A stretch of 64,000 nt of DNA from Proales similis. Its lineage: Eukaryota; Rotifera; Eurotatoria; Ploima; Proalidae. Below are positions 47,401 to 59,887 of the stretch, piece after piece; position 1 is the stretch's first letter; every line of letters starts with the position of its first letter. The position numbers were made by a program, and so were the translations under genes. The notes under the pieces are model-generated. The model searched no databases and was not told the origin of the DNA. It saw nothing but the letters and a program-made list of their open reading frames with translations. The stretch covers positions 1,116,001 through 1,180,000 of the forward strand of contig JAGVRJ010000008.1 of NCBI GenBank assembly GCA_019059635.1. Reading direction: 5' to 3'.

Positions 47401-49536
47401 AAAAACGCTCCAAGCATACAATAACAAAATGACCGGCCGGAGTCGGCATGGATATCAAATTGTGATAGTCTCACTGACTTGGCTTTTTTTCTGATGATCA
47501 AGATGAAACAAAATCAGAAAAAATAAAACTGGCGCTAAAATCCACATCCAGTCTCAGCTAAAAGAGATATTTAGAGCAATATTAGGGTATAAGGTTTACT
47601 TTGAGCTTCCCATGGTCAAGAAGACCGCAGAGGTAGAAGGATTTCTTCATTTCTTGCATTTAAGCTCTTTGATAGAGGTTCTATCTGAGAGGAACAATAA
47701 ATGGAATTTAGGCAGAAGGTATGATGATGTGGCTTTCATTTTGCAGTTTGTGCTAGTTTGTAAGCCAAATAAGTTCCAGCACGTAGTTGGAACTTGATTA
47801 CGTAATTTATGTTGTGATCGCTTGTTTCTGCCTGAATCAAGGCGCGCGAGCGCGAACAAATTAGAATTGTATAAAACCACGGAAAGAACTAGGCAACAAC
47901 GTTGATAGAAAAACAAGTGATTATAATTGCCTTATGATCCGATCGTAAATACAATTGCGTTCTGTGTTCAATAGTGAAAAGAAAAAACATTTGTTGTCAA
48001 GAACATTCCACCTTGAGCTTTAGGTTGCAAGTGGCAGACACACTATCGCACGCACTCCCGCATTAATAAATTCTTCAAAATGCAATTACAACCAAAGCAA
48101 TTTGTATTCATAAATTTGTATTGGTGTTCACTGCCTTCAGTCGCTTATGGGTTTGATTCTGAGGAAAACAGAACCAAGAAGACCTTGCTCCTTGACTTGA
48201 AGTTGTTTGTTTATGCTTCTCTGGTATAAAAGATCAACTCATAATCATTGTCACCGAGCAAATCACATCATGAAGCAGCTTTTATTAAGAATAAATCGAA
48301 GGCTATTTTTCAACCTGCAGCTAAGTGAAAAATGCAAAAATGCTATGTATGCTGCCTTATTGCACTTAGCAATACAGCAACTATGCTGGCAGCTAAATAA
48401 ACTAAAAAATGAAAAAGATTGGAATACTTGGCTTTCAAATTCACTCAGTTTACACAAATTATTTGGCTGATTTAGAAATGTCTCACTTGCCCTCATCAAG
48501 GCTTACTCAAAGATCTCATGTGGATTGAATTTTTGTTTTGACGTCCCCACTCTTCAAGTAACTGGGTTTTGTGCAAACGAGGCAGATAGATTAATTGAAT
48601 TCTGGGATATGAATGATGCACCCACACCAAGGAATTAATGTTTTTCTAATGGCTCAAACTAAAAGCTCTTTGATTTGTTGTGATTTGTTGTTCTTGTTGA
48701 AAAAGCCTCGGTGGATTATCAACAAAACTCCTTAGATTTTAGCTAGATCATTCACAATAGTTTAAAGCCCAATAATGTACAGTCTTGAACCGATCTTTTG
48801 ATCTAATTTCTGATCGCCAGGTTTGTTTCAATATCCGGCTAAGCAAGATGGTAATGAGTATTATGAATTTCAATAGCACAAAAGGAACTGGACTTATACC
48901 AGTGACTGGTCCAATGTAATTAAGTCGAAAGCCTAGAGGAAAAAATCAAAAACGCGACAAAAATTAGAAATTCAGAAAAAATTTTTCTTGGGACTTTCAC
49001 AATTAAACGAGTCAACCTAATTAAAAAGAGCTTTTTAATTGCGTGATTTGTTTCACCCTCGCTTTTATTGAGGAGTCTGAATTCAATCAAATCAACTTTT
49101 CCTTTCCGATGCTAAGCGACCAAACAAATTGGACTTGCTCCTTTTCGGCCAAGCGATTTTACTCCTGAGTTAGTACAACCAATGTTTCACAGAGCCCTAA
49201 CTAGCCAATATTTGTCAGATTATGAAGCGAATTTGTAAGTATTGACAATAACTACAAACAAAATGAGCACCATAATTGTACCCATTGACTTTGACTCTTT
49301 TCTCGGCCATAATTTTGTTTTTAGAAATTATGATTTTTTTTGCACTCTCTTTCTTGTAAATCTTGTTAACAGCTCTTCAGCTCTTCTGTATACGTTAAAG
49401 CAACTTTATTTAACTAAATTTGAACTAGATCTAATTTTAATCGGGTATTTTTATCGGATTAAGCGGGATATAAGTTGAATTCGAGAGATAACAATTACAC
49501 ATTGAGAAAAAATCCTTAAAAAAGAAAAAAAACTTT
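41456..49536. other. Gene-poor region of about 8 kb
   Basis: I find no exon that can be tied to a family on either strand. Base composition is similar to other intergenic parts, with purine-rich runs near 42840-42910 and 44200-44290. One minus-strand frame near 45217-45438 encodes a signal-peptide-like start (MKKQLLAIVVAFWLLDFNSS, ATG near 45310) but then stops ten codons later; it is described as a finding. The region may hold regulatory DNA for the filament and KCTD genes, untranslated exons, or undetected small exons. Confidence 0.5.
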
Positions 49537-50283
49537 TTACTCACGACAAAAGACAAATTCATTATAATGTAGCCAACGATGCTCTTCAGTCTCAACACCT
49601 GGTTTCATGTTGACAGTGTTTTCATTGGCAGCGTTGGTCCCTGTTGCTCCAACACCACTCAAACGAAACCCTGCGATAACAAGAGCATCAAATGCTTGTT
49701 CTAGAAATGAATGTTTCAAGTAAAATCGGTTGGTATAACGATCAGACACTCCATGGTCTGGATCACGACTTTCGTTCAGCGTATCACCAAAAACTTCGCG
49801 ACATAAATGTACACGACCACAAACCAGAATTCGAGATATTTTTCTGAACTTAACATCGGTTAGCCCATCTCGACCGTTGGAAAAAGTTCCCCGATAGCCG
49901 ACTACAATGCAGCCGGCTTTTTCCCGTCTTGACTCAAGTTTAAGGGTCATCGGACTTTGGCTCTTGCGGAATTCCTCTTCAATTAGAGTTGGAACATCTC
50001 TAAGCGAGTAATATTCAGCTTCTTGGCGTAGTCGTTTCCAGTCGGAGAAATTTTCTGGCAGCAAAAGCCGATCGTTACGGAGATAGTCCAAAAGCAATTT
50101 GAAAAGAGAACCATCTCGGTCAATAAATACTCTATTTGAATTATCTTTGGTAAATTTTTCACTCTCCAATCCGTCTGATAGTTGACTGAGCCAAGAACCT
50201 CCAGCTTTGGCTAGTGTTCGAACCGAAGTTGTGCAGATAACTCCACCAACATTTATCTCAATAACTCGATTGGGTTCAGTCAT
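49537..50283 (-). CDS. KCTD8/12/16-like BTB/T1-domain protein
   Basis: The 248-residue single-exon product has an N-terminal T1/BTB domain (VIEINVGGVICTTSVRTL, then FIDRDGSLFKLLLDYLRNDR and QEAEYYSL) and a C-terminal H1-type domain (FRKISRILVCGRVHLCREVFG, TLNESRDPD, RFYLKHSFLEQAFDALVIAGF, HYNEFVFCRE). This pairing is that of KCTD8/12/16, which are auxiliary subunits of GABA-B receptors and form pentamers through T1. The linker between domains is short, as in KCTD12. The stop follows FCRE directly, as in family members that end soon after the YVFYRE motif. It has no introns. Other KCTDs with this C-terminal domain (such as KCTD1/15 relatives) cannot be fully excluded. Confidence 0.85.
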   Translation of the reverse strand: MTEPNRVIEINVGGVICTTSVRTLAKAGGSWLSQLSDGLESEKFTKDNSNRVFIDRDGSLFKLLLDYLRNDRLLLPENFSDWKRLRQEAEYYSLRDVPTLIEEEFRKSQSPMTLKLESRREKAGCIVVGYRGTFSNGRDGLTDVKFRKISRILVCGRVHLCREVFGDTLNESRDPDHGVSDRYTNRFYLKHSFLEQAFDALVIAGFRLSGVGATGTNAANENTVNMKPGVETEEHRWLHYNEFVFCRE

Positions 50284-51429
50284 CTCAAATAAAAAAATAA
50301 GTTGATGAAATTTAATCTATGTTAAAACTCATTTCCAAAGAAACAAAAGCTCAAGGAAAATACAGCTGATATACAAAAAAGCTTGATTAAGGAGAGGCTC
50401 AGAAATGCATGAATATTGGGAAATTTATGAAATAAAGTCTACGAACAAATGATCCAATGAGCCGGCAGCTAGTGAAATCATTAGATCCTCAACCACTTGA
50501 GCAGAATGCCATCCGTCTAGCTTTGTGTGGCTTATTAATAAATAGCTTCAAATAGTATTTGCGCTATTTGACGACTAATGGAACCACGACGCTCTAACGC
50601 CTTCTCACTCTTTCTCTCACTCTCTGTTTAGCACTTACTCATAAATGCAAAAAGATCTTGGAGTCATTATTATACGCAGAACTGTTGAACTTTGAAGACA
50701 AGAGTTTTTCTAAAGCTTAATTAATAATAATCTAATAAAAGCTTGGGCAAAGAAACTTAAAAATATGGTGAATGAGACAGCTATACTCACTTAAGGATAT
50801 TCAAGAAAATGCCATGAATATTGCATTTATATTATTTTGATTACTTTCACTTCAATGCACGTATAATTACTAAAAAGGGATTTATAGTGTTATTGAGTTA
50901 TTCAAGTGTATTGAATAAGTATAAGAGTTTGGGATTAACATCAAAAAATTTATAAAAATATGTTCTGATCAAAGTGCTTCCGCTTTTCGGCTCATCTCAT
51001 GTCACTCATATTCCTTTGCATTGGAACGTGCCCAAAACCATGTTATTGCCGCTTAGACATAATTTTTTATTTAAATATTTATCGATTTCTTCTCTGGGAT
51101 TCAGCTACAAGCTGCTTAAAAATATGAGGCTAAAAGACGATGGACGAAGTAAGAGAGAATTCAATCAACCTCAAAAATTAGTGATTGCATTCCCAGAACA
51201 GGACAATTGGTGTCGTATTCCATTTGTTCATATTTAAAAACCAAAAAAATGTGAAGACAAATAAAGCTAAAGCTTGGGGGGAAATAAATTTTCGATGTCA
51301 GTTCCGGAAGGATTTTGGGCGCCACTGTTTGTCAACGCTTAAACGAACGCATTTGTGCGGCCTGGCAAGCGAGCTCGCTTTAATGAAAAATTCTGATCAA
51401 ATTGCTTTGGCTGAAGCGTCAGATGTGGT
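50284..51429. other. Intergenic region between KCTD and INSC genes
   Basis: It holds the KCTD promoter side and the INSC 3' end. Frames at 50974-51439 on the plus strand show no protein features. Confidence 0.45.
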
Positions 51430-53738
51430 TCAAACATAGCTTTCTTCCGTCGAAGTGCTTAGTGAAAAAGAGTCTTTTAAATTAGGATTAATCAACTGAA
51501 GTAGCTCGCTGTCGAGAATTAAATTGGATGGAAGTGCTACTGCCATCTGACGCAGGGTGGCCTATTCGATTTACTCAAAATTAAAATGAAATTTGCAAGT
51601 TGCTTCCTGTTTACAGACTTACTAGGCATGCGACGAGTATTGAGTCGCTTCCGGATCGCTCAGCCTCGCATCGGCAAAGAATTGAAATTCGCTCCAAAGC
51701 TTAACATGTCAAGAGAGAATTCATTAATCATATGCCAATCAAAGAAGACAAGCTACATGAGAGTTAAATCGTTACCTCCTAGGTCGGCCAACTGCATGCA
51801 ATAAGAAGCCTCTTGGCAGAAACGGCTCAAAGCAATTGCACTTTTTTGGAGAACTCGTTCACAGGCGCTTAACTCAGATGCGATTGCTGGGTTGTCTCTG
51901 CCATCGTCACTGCTAATAATATAAGACCTTGGCGATTCGTTCAAGAATTCCACCAGCATATTAAGACCGTTGCACTCAGCGATTTCTGCCCTTCCTTGGG
52001 CATTCAATGCCATGTTGGCAAATATCGTAACAATCTGGAAATTCATTATTATTTAGCTCAGATTTCTTAATTCTAGAGGTATTCAAGTGATGACTAACCT
52101 GATCTTTGACGAAGACAGAATTGTAATTCTTGAGATAGTAGTTTTCTATCAGAACCTGAGGAGTGCAAAATTTCGTCATAAGCTGGCACTCGAACTGATC
52201 TATGAAAGTCATATTTGCCAATGCTGCTGTGCCTATTAAAAATATTTCGACGTCGCTCGCATCTCGACAAAGAACTGAAATGAATGAAATAGTATTGCTT
52301 ATAGCAAGCCATCTTAAGTATTAATTCAAAGAATAACCTGTGAGTGCCCTTGTCAAATCTTCAGCGTTTTCAAAGAAACCCGCAAGATGTTCGTAAAATT
52401 CGAAATAAGGCGAAGTTATTTGAGCTAAAGCAAAAACACGAATCACCAGACAACTAGAGAAATTTATTACTGGTCAGATTCATACCTATGCAACCTGCTG
52501 CTTCTGTCCTAGTCCATTCTGATGCGGTTTCTTCGCACAATATATCAGCCAAAATTGTAAAACAGTCTACTTGTTTGAGACTTTCAAAAGAATCCAAATG
52601 ACTGCATAAGATGCTTAGGGTACGCAGGACCAAGTCAAGAATGGTTTTGAACTCAGATTTTCTAAGAATTTTGAATAGGGAAATGATTCCTCGATTCTTT
52701 TTTTGGACAAGCATGTTGTAATAAACTGGAAAATTCTTCTGACAATGTCTTACTTGGGTAATAATTCTTTTGAACGATTCATTTCTAAGACTTATTTCAA
52801 GCGTTCTATTGAGCACCGAACTTGCAGTTTGAACCGACGTTTTTTCGGTTATTCGATTGAATTCAATCATTACGGCATTAACCACTAGCTTCTCTTGTAT
52901 GACTTCGAATACATCTCGAATGTTTTCGATTAAATCAATAACAAAAGCTGAGTCGCCTGAAGTCTGAGACCAAGGTTCAGAGCTGATCATAAGAATACAA
53001 GATTATTTAAAACATTATTTCAGTCTAGTGCTTTTCTCACTTTTCCAGCATTTTTTCTAGCATATCCAGGTTCGATGTCAAATTAATTTGCAAATCCTTT
53101 TAGTTAAGTTTAGAATATGAAAGACATAGTTACTTGACCCAGCTCAAACCTTCAAGTTAACAATTCTGTTGAAGGCCGAATCTATTAAATCAATATTCGG
53201 AATTAAAGTTGAAAATTCCACTAGAGCTTTTATGTGGGAGTGAAGTTGATGCAAATAGGTTTGAAATGCTTCTGAACAACATCGCTCAAGCGATCTATTA
53301 GAAAAAAATAGAATATTTCATTGTTTTTCGCTAATTTTTCGCATTTACCGCTTTAACTTTTTTATTGTATTAGCAAATTGTATTTTGATCTGCTCGAGTT
53401 TTTCAGCTGCCTCTAAAATCCAATTTGAAATTCAATTTAAATAGTTGAATTATGTAAAGAACTATATTTAAATACCATAATAGTCATGATATGGCGAGAG
53501 CGATGGCTTTTTAGGTTCCTCTAGTGTATTTCGCTTGTCTAAGTCTTTTTTGTGCTGCTTCTGAAAAAAAAACCTCGTACCTTGAAGATCAAAGAGAATT
53601 TTTTATAGAAAAACGTATCCATACCAGCTTGGACGAGAGTGATTTAGCCTGAAGAACACACAGACATTCGCTTTCGTTCATTAGTCGAAGGTCTTGAAAC
53701 CATCGGTTGACAGCGTTGTTACGACTGAGGGGTAACAT
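51430..53738 (-). CDS. INSC: Inscuteable spindle-orientation adaptor
   Basis: Inscuteable bridges the PAR3/PAR6/aPKC polarity complex and LGN/Pins during oriented division. About ten short exons run from ATG 53738 to TGA 51430. The first (53738-53625) encodes NRWFQDLRLMNESECLCVLQAKSL, cut here as NRWFQDLRLMNES and ECLCVLQAK, equivalent to the LGN-binding peptide of INSC. Then come helical exons and the Armadillo-repeat region: ILRKSEFKTILDLVLRTL, CEETASEWTRTEAAGCI joined to AQITSPYFEFYEHLAGF, AALANMTFIDQFECQLM, IVTIFANMALNAQGRAEIAE, ACERVLQKSAIALSRF, ILCRCEAERSGSDSILVACL and ATLRQMAV. The C-terminus, STEESYV, is a PDZ ligand corresponding to ESFV of vertebrate INSC. Exon ends around 52990-53160 are approximate. 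Confidence 0.93.
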
Positions 53739-56558
53739 TCTGAATGGCCACTTGTGTTAAATAATCAGCTTCAAAAATAAATAAGGCATGCGATATACGC
53801 TCCAGAGTGAATTATCTAGTTCCGCTTCGAGCAGACCAACTGTTAGGACGGACGGACTGCAACAAGAGCGGGATTAAAGGCTATTTTGATATTTCGCGAA
53901 CTAAGTGGGTTTGTATTCGAATGAATGAGAAGATAAGAGAGGGTCACTAAATCGGATTTAGTGATGTGTGACCAAGGGCCTGCATGAACAACGCTTATAT
54001 TTTCTTAAGACAGTCGGCATTTATCTTCTTTCTATATCTCCCCACGTCTCTCTTGGCCAATCTAGCTTTCCATATTGTATTTAGAATCTGTCATGTGAGT
54101 GTGATTCGCATTGACGAGAAGACGCCAATCGCTTGTTGGTTCGATCCGAGCGTGCGTCTACTAGCCATGGCCTAATTGTTTGAACAATACGCAAAATAGA
54201 ATAGACTAGCTTCTCTAACCGATATGCTGCCCGTTCACTATTTACCTTTCATTAGCCCCCCGTTCGTAAACGAAATAAGAAGTTGGAAAAATATTTGCGT
54301 CGGTTCAATAGCTTTTCAAATAGGTAATTAATAGATTTTCGTCCCATACTTTTCCATCACCATAATCAGGGGGTTTAGAGGAAATTCAATGACTACTGGG
54401 GCGAGCATCGCATGCTGGAAAGAACGATAGATCTGAATTAAAATAGAATAAAAGACCTGACTAACCTTCTTGCCGAGTCCCTCAAATGACTCGCTAGAGA
54501 GCTATCCGAAAAATTGATTACAAAGCAATTTTTCATTGATAATTCTGATACTGCTGCCGCTGCTTCTGTAGCTGCACTTTGCCTTCTCATAATCTAAATG
54601 AAATACATTGACCACTTGACCATTACGAACAAAAAATGAAAACAGTTGAGTTTCAACCTTCAATTAAAGGCTGAAGTGGGCAGGAATTTTAGAGCCTTAC
54701 TTTCACTTGATTTTCAGTTCTTTGTGGGAATTCAATTTGCGTTTGACCACTTTGAAGCTTCTGAGTGCAACCTAGGTGTAATTTATACCGGAGACAAACA
54801 AAGACACGTTCTTCAAGTGGCTGTTTATTTAACCCAAAACCCGTAGCGCTTGACGTGCAGCCTCCAGTTAATCATCATTCGTTAGGCTCGATTCATTTGT
54901 ACTCTCACCTCCTATTTGACGTCTTCTCTTTTTGGCTTTTAACGGTTCACTCTTTTTTACAATTAAATTATATTACTGCAGATTTTTTTGTTGAGCACGC
55001 AGAGCTTTCTACTTAATAAATGTACTTGGGGACAATTTTATCTCGAATGCGTCCACGCAAAGTGTATTTCCAGTCAATTTGGGTCAAACGGGGCCAAAAT
55101 ATGCGCCCACGGGTACGCTTCTAATTTAGGAGGTAGATTCATGAAATTCAACTCTTCCGCTGCTTGAGAACAGCTTTGATTCATTTCTATTAACTCGCTT
55201 ATATTCTCGCCTCCCTCTCGCCATTTTCCCTCTCATTGCCCTGGCATACCTCTGTCATTAAGTCACGCTCTCTCTTCATTTAATCAATTTGGTTTGACCA
55301 ACTTATGATTATACCTGACTGGGCGCTGGTAGTTAAATTGAAAATAAAAGTGCTGAGCCGATTAGAGAAGAGGTAGGATTTTTATGAATTATGCCGCCAT
55401 CGACTCAAAGCCTGGGAACATTTATCTTAAAAAGGATTTTATTTATGGGTCATATTTAAAATTATCTTTGGGCATAATAAATTTTATGAAAGAAGTGACA
55501 ACGACGAAAATAATTAGGCAAAAGACTTTTAGAAATAAATGACCGATTAATGATGATTTCCTTAAAACTTGATCAAAAAATTTAGTTCCGAATCCAGACT
55601 GAATGCTTAAATTGATTCTGATAGGTGAAGGTCTACAGGCAGGTCGAGATTGAGACATGAATGTCTAGAATATCAAGTTTCTACTATTAGCGATGAACTA
55701 GCGAACTGCACTGGCTCATGTTAAGTTCACTAGATCACAATTTCTAGTCATCAAGAGCATGATATTGCGCATGCTAAATCAAAATCGGACCATTTTTCCA
55801 TTTCTAGATTTGCTTTGATTTAACTAACGAAAGGTGCGCATTCGCATCCTAACCATCATTGCATAATAAATTATTCAGATCTGATTGCTTCAAAAAGTTT
55901 CTGAGTTGCTCTAAAGCCATGAAAAAAATCTAATCTTGTCCGCGCAACTTGCTTGAAGCGATATGCATTGTGTATCACATTGCATGATCTTCTAGTCTAA
56001 ATTAGGCGCAAAAGTGTGACATATTTCTCTTAATTTAAGATTTAATAATGCTAATCGGGCTGCAGAAGCTCGCACATGCCCACACCTTGGGCATGGGCTA
56101 CACGTCAAATTTGAATGAAAGAACATCTTTACCATGATGATGAGCTTAGATAATGAATTATTACTTTAAATACTATTACGTTTGTTTATTCATTGCGTCA
56201 TCCGGGAAAAGAGCGAATTCGGGAGATTTGAAGATGAACAAAGAAGGGAAGACCAGCGGTAGAATAGAATTCGTTTAAAACTTGACGAGCCGTTCCTTAG
56301 TTTGTTCAGCTTGCCGAATGCTAATTAGAGACTGAACCTATCTCCTCATTTTACTTGCAGCGACAACTTAAAACTAGATTCAAAGAAAGAACGCAAGCGC
56401 GTGCACGTGCACTCCCTCTCTCTTTGTATTCTTTTTTAATTTTTCGATATTTTGGCGTTTCTCTTTCTTTTATTACAAGCTTATTACGTTTTAGATTATG
56501 TTCGAGTCCACGCACGCTTATTGAATTGACGTCTAAACGTTGGAGAAAAACTGCAAGC
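53739..56558. other. Divergent intergenic region between INSC and the Patched-related gene
   Basis: About 2.8 kb separate two divergent genes. Frames at 53984-54175 and 54646-55016 look protein-like only over short stretches and have no motif or splice partners. No RNA gene or repeat array was found. Confidence 0.45.
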
Positions 56559-59522
56559 ATGTTTCGACCGGTATTCTTGAAGCTGCGCGACTTGCACAAG
56601 AAAATCGCCAAAACGCTGGCGTTCCTTGCGGTCCAGCACTCGTTTGCTTGCGTGGTCACATACATTCTCGTGCTACTTATATTCAGTCTAGGCTTGTTTC
56701 AACTCCATTTCATCGATGACAATCAATCACTGAGTCTGGTTAGAGGCAGCGAAGCCTCTCGCGACGAAGCGCTACTTAACAGTCTTTTTCGATTGAATCA
56801 AAACGAAAGTTTTTTCCAGCATCAGATGACCGACTTCGGTTACTATTTTGAGGTCATTATTCGGCTTAAATCATTGGCAGATGTCAATCCCAGGGCTTTC
56901 AACAATTCCTTATTTGAAAATAATAACTTTAAATCGCGTGAATTGCTTGACGAATACAACAAATTCTACGACCAGCTGATGGCTGAAGTGTATATAGAAG
57001 GGGAGTATGAAGGTCAATTAACCAACGTTACCTATTCTCAACATCTTTGCGCGAAGCGGCTTCAAAAGTGCGCCGTGGAAGGAGGTGTTATGCGAAGTGA
57101 ATCCTTTCAAAAAAGCTTGCTTAATGATGAAGTGTTTTATCATGTCGGCGATCCTAACAAAATCTATCGCGACATCATCGCTGTTGACGGAGGTAGTATT
57201 GACTATATGTTCGGCGAGTTGCGCAATGAGACATGTTCCAGCTCCAAGTGTTACATAAATGCTTTTATGCTCATTCGGAATCGATTCGACCTTCTACATC
57301 GAGACGATACTGAAAAGTCCTTGGCAATACGGTTTATGCATCAGTTCGCTTCTTTTATGCAGAAAATCATTGAACAAAATGAATTTGAGCATTTCGACTT
57401 TTCCTTTCACACTTCGCATACCCTCGAGACAGAGTTGAAGAAGTATTCAATGCTGGATCTGAAATACGTCTTATCGGGCTTAGCCGCTTTGCTTCTTATA
57501 TTTGTTGGATTTTTACTCTATCCGCGTTGGAATGTAGCATCAAAATGGTCCAAAGGTGTATGGATCATTGGCTGTGGCTTCCTATTATTTGCCGCGTTAT
57601 TTATAATCATGGGCAGTTTCTTTGCTTCACTTGGCTTCTTGGCACTGCTAGGAGTAGCGGCCAATCAACTTATATATTCAATTGTCTTCATTCTTCTGAC
57701 CAACACTTTTCACCAGTGCATAGTCTTGTACGAGAATGTTACCAAAATCAAGCGAAATCAAGCAATCGTGTCTCAAATAGATTTTAATTTCTGTAAGCAA
57801 ATAAATCCGTGTGGATCTACTTCAAAAGGGTCTTCTCCATCCGAAGTCGATCGTATTAATAATCGACTTATTCAACTTCTCAGTGATTCATTTCAAGAAG
57901 CCATCGTTCCGAGTTTATCCATTCTTCAAACAAATGTTCTAGCTTACCTACTAATAGGATTCACCTCTTCCTTTGACTCGATACGAACTTACAGTATTTT
58001 AGTTGCTATAGTGAGTGTCTTCAACACATTCGGACTGATAACATTTTTCTCTCCTTGCCTGGTTCTTCACTTCAGGTTAGGTCGTTTGCAACATCCAGAT
58101 TCGGGTAATCGATCTCTGCACCATCCTGATATTGAGCCTGATCTTTTGACTAATTCGGAGAAAAGCGGCTTGACAAGACCAGCAGTTGAAAATGAAATTT
58201 CTCAAAACAAGAGTGATTTATCTATTCCGAGCGGTACTCCAATTTCTCTTTCGAGAGCTAACCATAATTTAAATAAGTCGCGCCCTAAGAGCGTGCTCGC
58301 AAAGCTACTCAAATCGAAGTGGAAATTCGCCATTTTCATTTCTTATTTAGTTTATACATTGATTAACGTGCTTATCTGTATTCGCCTGGGCAAAGCTGAC
58401 TTACCCTTCCTTAGTCTCCTTCCAGCCCAGTCTTATTTGAACAAGCACATGCGCAATCATGAAAATTATTTTCACATGGGACCCGTTGTTACACTAAACT
58501 TTATTAAACCAATTAATTTCAATGATGAAATTACCTATGAAAACATCACTTCCCTAAAGCGTGATATGAGAATGTTGAAGGGCATGAGCGATATGGACAT
58601 GAACTGGCTAGATATGACTATCAAAGACGCTCGCCGAAAACACAAGAACCCGTTTTTCCCGGAGTGTTCTAACTCGGCCTTAGATGCGAAATGTTTTGCT
58701 GGATCGGTCAAATCTATCTCATCTCTTCCAGAAATGAAGGGAGATTTGCTATTTGAAGAGGAAGAAGTCGAAGGTCTAGTGATCAAATCCAGTCGTTTCT
58801 ATCTTCAATTCGACGGCTTTAAGGGCACTTGGGACGAAATGCTTCTCATGCATTCGCTAAGACAATTACCAGTCGAACGGTATAAATTCAGCAAAGAACA
58901 GTTGATTGTTCACAGCAATGTATTCCCCTATTTAGAACAGCTCGACCAAATCGTTCCTATGTTTATAGCTATAGCGCTCATTTCCATTGAATCGCCCTTT
59001 TTTTCAAACCTCATGCTCATATTTGACATTCGCCTGCTGTTTTTGATGCTTCTTGTTTCAAGTTCTATTTTCCTTTCGATATTGGCTAACCTTTTCATAT
59101 TTGGACTGAGCCTAAACGTTGCAACTTTATTTCACTTTGTTATTGTGCCTTCTTTGATATTCGAACATTTTCATCGCTTCGTCTATTCCTATTCAATATA
59201 TTTTTGGAGCGAAAAGTTGAACAAAAACGGTGAAGTTGAACCAAATATTCCAAGGGAAAGCTGTTCCACTCTTATGCAAGCAATCATCTTCGCAACCGAT
59301 AAAAATGCCTCAAGTCCCCTATTTTTGATTTTAACTGCATTTCTAAGCTCGGGTTTATTGCTTTTCTCATCTACTTATAATTTTTTTACTTTAGGCCTTA
59401 TTCTGTTGAGCACAAATCTTAACATTGCGCTCTATATGTATTTATTCTTCCCGATTTTAATTTACGTATTTGGTAAGAGCTACATCTTTTGTAGCAGTTT
59501 CATCCTCCATAGATCAAAATGA
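56559..59522 (+). CDS. Patched-related (PTR/PTCHD-like) membrane protein
   Basis: The 987-residue intronless product has the RND/Patched layout: a first membrane helix (TYILVLLIFSLGLFQLHF, residues about 33-50), a large extracellular loop with Cys residues and N-glycosylation sites, a sterol-sensing-domain-like block of five helices (about 310-500; LKYVLSGLAALLLIFVGFLL, FASLGFLALLGVAANQL), a loop, a seventh helix (FAIFISYLVYTLINVLI), a second large loop, and five C-terminal helices. The FASLGFLALLGV stretch corresponds to the conserved GxxS/T-hydrophobic segment of Patched SSDs. Sequence suggests the nematode PTR/PTCHD group rather than Patched itself: it lacks Patched's long cytoplasmic tail. 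The substrate is probably a sterol or lipid, unproven. ATG 56559 (MFRPVFLKLRDL) is preferred; the frame is open for 68 codons upstream without an ATG. Confidence 0.85.
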   Translation: MFRPVFLKLRDLHKKIAKTLAFLAVQHSFACVVTYILVLLIFSLGLFQLHFIDDNQSLSLVRGSEASRDEALLNSLFRLNQNESFFQHQMTDFGYYFEVIIRLKSLADVNPRAFNNSLFENNNFKSRELLDEYNKFYDQLMAEVYIEGEYEGQLTNVTYSQHLCAKRLQKCAVEGGVMRSESFQKSLLNDEVFYHVGDPNKIYRDIIAVDGGSIDYMFGELRNETCSSSKCYINAFMLIRNRFDLLHRDDTEKSLAIRFMHQFASFMQKIIEQNEFEHFDFSFHTSHTLETELKKYSMLDLKYVLSGLAALLLIFVGFLLYPRWNVASKWSKGVWIIGCGFLLFAALFIIMGSFFASLGFLALLGVAANQLIYSIVFILLTNTFHQCIVLYENVTKIKRNQAIVSQIDFNFCKQINPCGSTSKGSSPSEVDRINNRLIQLLSDSFQEAIVPSLSILQTNVLAYLLIGFTSSFDSIRTYSILVAIVSVFNTFGLITFFSPCLVLHFRLGRLQHPDSGNRSLHHPDIEPDLLTNSEKSGLTRPAVENEISQNKSDLSIPSGTPISLSRANHNLNKSRPKSVLAKLLKSKWKFAIFISYLVYTLINVLICIRLGKADLPFLSLLPAQSYLNKHMRNHENYFHMGPVVTLNFIKPINFNDEITYENITSLKRDMRMLKGMSDMDMNWLDMTIKDARRKHKNPFFPECSNSALDAKCFAGSVKSISSLPEMKGDLLFEEEEVEGLVIKSSRFYLQFDGFKGTWDEMLLMHSLRQLPVERYKFSKEQLIVHSNVFPYLEQLDQIVPMFIAIALISIESPFFSNLMLIFDIRLLFLMLLVSSSIFLSILANLFIFGLSLNVATLFHFVIVPSLIFEHFHRFVYSYSIYFWSEKLNKNGEVEPNIPRESCSTLMQAIIFATDKNASSPLFLILTAFLSSGLLLFSSTYNFFTLGLILLSTNLNIALYMYLFFPILIYVFGKSYIFCSSFILHRSK

Positions 59523-59887
59523 TATTTCGCGTTTCGTTCCCACAGCTCTAATTCTAGTAAACTATACCATTTTCGCTCTCGATTACATTCGTAGCTCTTG
59601 ATTGATATCAATAAACGCTAACTTCTTTTAGCTCTGATTTATTTCATTTAACTAAAAACATGGAGATTATGGTCTAAACGCAAGCAGTAGAGCATAGCGG
59701 AGAGAAAACCAAACAAAGGGGGGCAATAGATGAATATAGTTCCATGAACTGGCTTGTTTAGCTTTCCACCTTTCATTCTTCCTTTTTTCCAAACGCTATC
59801 TCGCGGTCAGTATCGGTATCACTCGTCTCCTGACCGGCTTTTTCTGATATTTGAAAATTTACCAGTTGAACAATACGTTTTAATTAC
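59523..59887. other. Convergent 3' intergenic region
   Basis: It lies between the Patched-related stop and the TRAM stop, and no coding signal is seen. Confidence 0.5.

Noticed and set aside
54646-55016. Two overlapping plus-strand frames upstream of the Patched-related gene
   Set aside because: They overlap each other in different frames and neither shows a motif or neighbouring exon.
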